Part shown: in pieces, positions 60,663 to 64,000 of the stretch
Layout: each line of letters begins with the position of its first letter
Position numbering within the stretch: the stretch's first letter is position 1
DNA from: Thalassobius sp050633445
Lineage (GTDB): Bacteria > Pseudomonadota > Alphaproteobacteria > Rhodobacterales > Rhodobacteraceae
Direction of reading: 5' to 3'
Length of the DNA stretch: 64,000 nucleotides
Assembly: GCA_050633445.1 (NCBI GenBank)
Contig: JBOEGN010000011.1
Location: forward strand, 16,216-80,215
Program-made: the position numbers and the translations under genes
Notes under the pieces: model-generated
The model's database searches: none
Seen by the model: the letters and a program-made list of their open reading frames with translations, nothing else
Told to the model about the DNA's origin: nothing

Positions 60663-61580
60663 ATGGGTGAAATTACGAACTTCCGGGGGGAATCTACCCC
60701 CAGCGAATCCCGCTCTTTGGGCGAGGATGAGGTTCGGACCCTGATCACCCGCGTCGGCGAACGAGTCCGCAAAGCCCGCGAACGCAAAGGTATTCCGCGC
60801 CGGGTTCTGTCTGAAATCTCGGGGGTCTCGCCGCGCTATCTGGCGCAGCTCGAGGCGGGCGAGGGCAATATCTCGATCGGGTTGCTGCAACGGGTCGCCA
60901 TCGCACTGGATCATCGCATCGAATGGCTGATGACCGAGGACGATCCTTGGAACTCCGAGGCACTGCATGTGTCCGAACTATATCGCTCGGCCAACACCGA
61001 AACCCGCCAACGGGTGATGCATCTGCTGCGCCCCGAAAGCGCGCAGGAAATGCGGGCACAGCGCATCTGCCTGATCGGCTTGCGCGGTGCCGGGAAATCC
61101 ACTCTGGGCCAACAGGCCGGCGAGATGCTGAACATCCCCTTTGTCGAACTGAACCGCGAAATCGAAGAACAATCCGGCATGCCCGTGAACGAGGTGATGG
61201 CTCTGTACGGTCAAGAAGGGTATCGCAAGCTGGAGGCGCAGGCGGTCTCGCGCGTGGTGCAGACTCATGACACGATGATCCTGGCCGTCGCCGGTGGAAT
61301 CGTGGCTGCGCCGGATACCTATACGACCCTGCTGAACCGGTTCCATACCGTCTGGGTCAAAGCTTCGCCCGGCGAACATATGGAGCGGGTCCAGGCGCAG
61401 GGCGACACGCGGCCCATGGCCGGAAACCCCGAAGCCATGAACGAACTAAAGGCCATTCTGACCAGCCGTGAGGCGCTGTACGAAAAGGCGCAAGTCAGCC
61501 TGGACACGACAGGCAAAGGCTTTGATCAGTCATTGCGAGAGCTGCTGGACCTGATCCGCGACCAGAAATTTCTGGGCTGA
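60663..61580 (+). CDS. boxR: BoxR: benzoyl-CoA-responsive repressor
   Basis: A 305-residue BoxR/BzdR-type regulator. Residues about 22-92 are an XRE HTH (GIPRRVLSEISGVSPRYLAQLEAGEGN). The C-terminal half is a shikimate-kinase-like fold with P-loop GLRGAGKSTLGQ (139-150), which binds benzoyl-CoA in known members and relieves repression. It probably controls the operators listed here, including its own. The 3-hydroxyacyl-CoA dehydrogenase gene begins eight bases after its stop. Confidence 0.93.
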   Translation: MGEITNFRGESTPSESRSLGEDEVRTLITRVGERVRKARERKGIPRRVLSEISGVSPRYLAQLEAGEGNISIGLLQRVAIALDHRIEWLMTEDDPWNSEALHVSELYRSANTETRQRVMHLLRPESAQEMRAQRICLIGLRGAGKSTLGQQAGEMLNIPFVELNREIEEQSGMPVNEVMALYGQEGYRKLEAQAVSRVVQTHDTMILAVAGGIVAAPDTYTTLLNRFHTVWVKASPGEHMERVQAQGDTRPMAGNPEAMNELKAILTSREALYEKAQVSLDTTGKGFDQSLRELLDLIRDQKFLG

Positions 61581-61588
61581 CGCAGCGC

Positions 61589-62848
61589 ATGCTGATCCCT
61601 CTTTTATCTGATTTGCCCAAAGATCAGATTGCCGATGCCCGTCTCTATGCGGAGGCGTTGGTCAAATCTCCAAAGCCCAAGACCGTTCCTGTGTCCGCCA
61701 TAACCGTTGTTGGGGGGGCGGCGGCAGGGTTGGGCGTGGCCGTGTCTCTGGCGCGATCGGGCAGCGCGGTCACCTATCTGGAAGACGATGCCAGCAGCCT
61801 GGAACGCGCAGAATTCTATTTGTCCCGAATGCTGCAAGGGGACACCGCGCCGGAATTTCTGGGCTTTTCCTCGGATGTCGGTGGCGTTGCCACCAGTGTC
61901 GCCGTGCTGGACATGACCACCGAGACCCTTGCCGAAAAACACGCGCGTTTGGCGCGGCTCAGTTCTGTCATGACCCCGTCGGCTCTGTTGATTACCAACC
62001 TGTCTGGTCCTTATTTGGCGGATGTTGCGGCGCGGCTGGTTGCGCCAGATCGTGTGCTGGGCGCGCAGTTGTTCTTTCCCATGGCGCAAGGGCACATCGC
62101 AGAGCTGGCAGTGCACACCGGGACGTCAGCCGACGCACGGGACCGAGCCGAGATCCTGTTGCGGCAAATGGCTAAGCAGCCGGTTCAATGCGGCACGGGT
62201 CTTTTTGTCAGCGAACGTTTGCAGATGCGGATGCTCGAGGCGGCGGACACGCTGTTGATGGATGGCGCTACCCCATGGGAGGTCGACGAGGCGCTGGAGG
62301 CGTTCGGATATCGCATGGGGCTGTATGAGGCGCAGGATCTGATTGGGACTGATGTCGCCTACTCCATACGTAAGCGTACTGTTAGGCCGCCAGGCCGTCG
62401 CTATGTCCCCATCGCGGATCGTGCGGTCGAAGAGGGTCGCCTGGGCAAAAAGGCCAGCGTCGGCTGGTATCGCTACCCCGGGGGCGAAGGAAAAGTGATC
62501 GACCCTCTGGTCGAGGACCTGTGTCGCGAAGAGGCGCATTTTGCCGGCGTCATCCCCCGCCATATCACCGAAGACGAGCTGCGCGAACACCTACTGCTGG
62601 CCCTGATCAACGAGGCCGCCTGGGCCATCAATCAGGGTTGCCTTGCCGCAGATGTCGACGTGTTGTCGGTACAGGCGCTCGGCTTTCCTGCGGAACACGG
62701 CGGCGTGATGCATTTCGCCGAAATCCTGGGGGCGAAAACGATCGCCAATGCATTGCAAGCTTTGGCGGAAGAAGAGCCCATCACGTGGGAAATCGCCCCG
62801 CTTTTGCTGGAGGCCGCGGAAAATGGCACTCCATTGAAGCAAGGCTAA
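61589..62848 (+). CDS. 3-hydroxyacyl-CoA dehydrogenase-family protein
   Basis: A 419-residue protein with the 3-hydroxyacyl-CoA dehydrogenase fold: nucleotide domain from about residue 35, and C-terminal domains with GRLGKKASVGWYRYPGG. The nucleotide loop reads VVGGAAAGLG, unlike the usual GAGTMG pattern. The first 35 residues resemble the linker that follows the hydratase part of FadB/FadJ-type fusions. It probably handles the 3-hydroxyadipyl-CoA stage downstream of the box ring cleavage. Confidence 0.75.
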   Translation: MLIPLLSDLPKDQIADARLYAEALVKSPKPKTVPVSAITVVGGAAAGLGVAVSLARSGSAVTYLEDDASSLERAEFYLSRMLQGDTAPEFLGFSSDVGGVATSVAVLDMTTETLAEKHARLARLSSVMTPSALLITNLSGPYLADVAARLVAPDRVLGAQLFFPMAQGHIAELAVHTGTSADARDRAEILLRQMAKQPVQCGTGLFVSERLQMRMLEAADTLLMDGATPWEVDEALEAFGYRMGLYEAQDLIGTDVAYSIRKRTVRPPGRRYVPIADRAVEEGRLGKKASVGWYRYPGGEGKVIDPLVEDLCREEAHFAGVIPRHITEDELREHLLLALINEAAWAINQGCLAADVDVLSVQALGFPAEHGGVMHFAEILGAKTIANALQALAEEEPITWEIAPLLLEAAENGTPLKQG

Positions 62849-62851
62849 GGT

Positions 62852-63592
62852 TCAATCCTTTTTCGACACATCCGTTGGGCGGGCGCCCTGGTTCCAGGCA
62901 CGGGCTGCGGCGCCCTCAAGCTCAAGCCCTTCAGCCAGCGGCAGGCCATACCCCTGATCGACGATCCGTTTCATCTCGCGCATAATTGCTGGGTCATGCT
63001 TGGCGAACCCATCCGCCAATTCCAGTGCAGCGCCGCGCAAATCCGCTAAGGGCACGACGTAGTTCACCAGCCCCCAATCCATTGCCGTTTGTGCGCCTAT
63101 CCGTTTGCCGCCAAAGTGCATTTCCTTGGCGCGCGACGGCCCAATGATGCGCGCCAACCGTTGCGACATCCCCCATCCGGGCATCACTCCAACAGCTGTA
63201 TGCGTGTCGCCAAAACTTGCATTGTCCGAGGCGATCAGAACGTCGCAGGCCATCGCCAGTTCGAGCCCGCCAGTGATGGCGTACCCGTTCACCGCAGCGA
63301 TGACCGGGCAGGTGCAGTCTGCCAGAGCCTTGGCGGGCGAATCAGGGGGCTTTGATCCGGTTGAGGGGCGCGGTTTGGCCGAGATTTCTTTCAAGTCCAT
63401 CCCCGCGCAAAAAGCCCGCTCGCCCGCCCCTGTCAGAATGATCACGCGAACGCTGTCATCCGCCTCGGCGCGGCGCAGGGCGTCTGCCAATTCGGTGCGA
63501 AGCGCGACCGACAACGCATTCAGCGCATCCGGGCGGTTGAGGGTCACAATCGCGACCGCGCCTGTTTGTTCGTAAAGTACCGTTTCTGCCAT
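62852..63592 (-). CDS. Enoyl-CoA hydratase/isomerase family protein
   Basis: A 246-residue crotonase. The CoA/oxyanion motifs are ERAFCAGMDLKEI and VNGYAITGGLELAMACD; the catalytic-loop region is FGDTHTAVGVMPGWGMSQRL. It converges on the dehydrogenase gene with a three-base gap. It may hydrate dehydroadipyl-CoA next to the box pathway, or isomerise an unsaturated acyl-CoA. The ATG at 63592 is chosen; a longer frame from 63646 is unlikely. Confidence 0.85.
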   Translation of the reverse strand: MAETVLYEQTGAVAIVTLNRPDALNALSVALRTELADALRRAEADDSVRVIILTGAGERAFCAGMDLKEISAKPRPSTGSKPPDSPAKALADCTCPVIAAVNGYAITGGLELAMACDVLIASDNASFGDTHTAVGVMPGWGMSQRLARIIGPSRAKEMHFGGKRIGAQTAMDWGLVNYVVPLADLRGAALELADGFAKHDPAIMREMKRIVDQGYGLPLAEGLELEGAAARAWNQGARPTDVSKKD

Positions 63593-63931
63593 GACGCGCC
63601 TCTTTGAATTGCTGATGATCAAAGGCTGCCACCGCGTCACTGTCAATCTCTGGCTTTGGACGAAGACACCCTTTTGGGGTGACCGTTGCCAAGGGCCGGA
63701 CCTTGAGATCTTTTGGTCTGGTTGGAAGAAACCCAGCGCTCAACCTACTGGAAAATTTGGATATGCTGCACAGGCACGCAGGATGAAATGCCCCAAGCCG
63801 CGAAAGACCCATGTCTAAACGAGCTAAATGCAGAACCTGCGTTGCTGCATGTGCTGGTCCTGTCCGAATCTTGTGGAGGCCGATGGACAGTGGTCGCAAT
63901 TTGCTGGGATAAATGTCGATGCGAGGGTGTT
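63593..63931. other. Gene-free region between the hydratase gene and tRNA-Ala
   Basis: I see no convincing coding frame, long repeat or known RNA here. The minus-strand promoter of the hydratase must lie in its left part. Confidence 0.35.
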
Positions 63932-64000
63932 TGGTGGAGCCTAGCGGGATCGAACCGCTGACCTCCTGCATGCCATGCAGGCGCTCTCCCAGCTGAGCTA
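63932..64000 (-). tRNA. tRNA-Ala(GGC), 5' end cut by the window edge
   Basis: Read on the minus strand, the sequence gives D-arm AGCTCAGCTGGGAGAGC, anticodon stem CCTGC/GCAGG with loop ATGGCAT (anticodon GGC at 63972-63974), T-arm GGTTCGATCC and acceptor 3' strand AGGCTCC with encoded ACCA. Base 64000 corresponds to U8, so seven acceptor bases lie beyond the window. Confidence 0.95.

Overview
The window is chromosomal DNA from an alphaproteobacterium, most likely a Rhodobacteraceae member of the marine Roseobacter group. The pointers are GC-rich coding with dense operons and ATGA overlaps, the mix of phenylacetate (paa), box-type benzoyl-CoA, urease/urt and GSH-dependent formaldehyde genes, an Irr-type iron control box in front of mbfA, and GC-rich intergenic repeats. 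I see no insertion sequence, prophage, CRISPR array, rRNA or replication origin. The species assignment is inference.

Left part (1-24.7 kb): the 5' end of paaZ diverges from paaI-paaJ-paaK and a TetR regulator. Then come GSH-dependent formaldehyde dehydrogenase, a TetR/mbfA divergent pair with two clear operators, an AEC carrier, and a tight run of S-formylglutathione hydrolase, transhydrogenase SthA, a UPF0178 protein, a HAD phosphatase and an ornithine-cyclodeaminase-like enzyme. An MFS carrier, zapE, accD-(membrane protein)-folC, a lipoprotein and small conserved proteins, FadH, a LysR regulator and an acyl-CoA dehydrogenase follow.

Middle (24.7-43.4 kb, the nitrogen block): a long minus-strand series runs ureD-ureA-(small His-rich membrane protein)-ureB-ureC, then ureE-ureF-ureG, then three genes of a predicted peptide-tagging system (transglutaminase-DUF2126, circularly permuted ATP-grasp/alpha-E, second transglutaminase). 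Divergent from ureD is the complete urea ABC importer urtABCDE, so urea uptake and hydrolysis are encoded back to back. A tRNA-Met gene and terminators close the block.

Right part (43.5-64 kb): gabD-gabT with a divergent HTH-cupin regulator; a phosphorelay set (membrane histidine kinase, single receiver, Hpt protein, receiver with degenerate GGDEF-like domain); and the box cluster for aerobic benzoate degradation. The box cluster holds an orphan TRAP solute-binding protein, benzoate-CoA ligase, an alpha/beta hydrolase, a DUF309 protein, boxC, boxB, a 54-residue four-cysteine protein, boxA, a thioesterase, boxR, a 3-hydroxyacyl-CoA dehydrogenase and a convergent enoyl-CoA hydratase. Ten copies or near copies of a TGCA-N6-TGCA dyad lie in its promoters and match the known BoxR operator form, so the TRAP binding protein is probably in the BoxR regulon. 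The window ends inside tRNA-Ala(GGC).

The two aromatic clusters at the window ends share chemistry: box ring cleavage ends in dehydroadipyl-CoA-type intermediates, which need a thiolase such as PaaJ. No boxD/boxZ aldehyde dehydrogenase is present within the box cluster. The best candidates for undescribed biology are the mini-ferredoxin-like protein between boxB and boxA, the His-rich membrane peptide between ureA and ureB, and the peptide-tagging genes joined to the urease unit.
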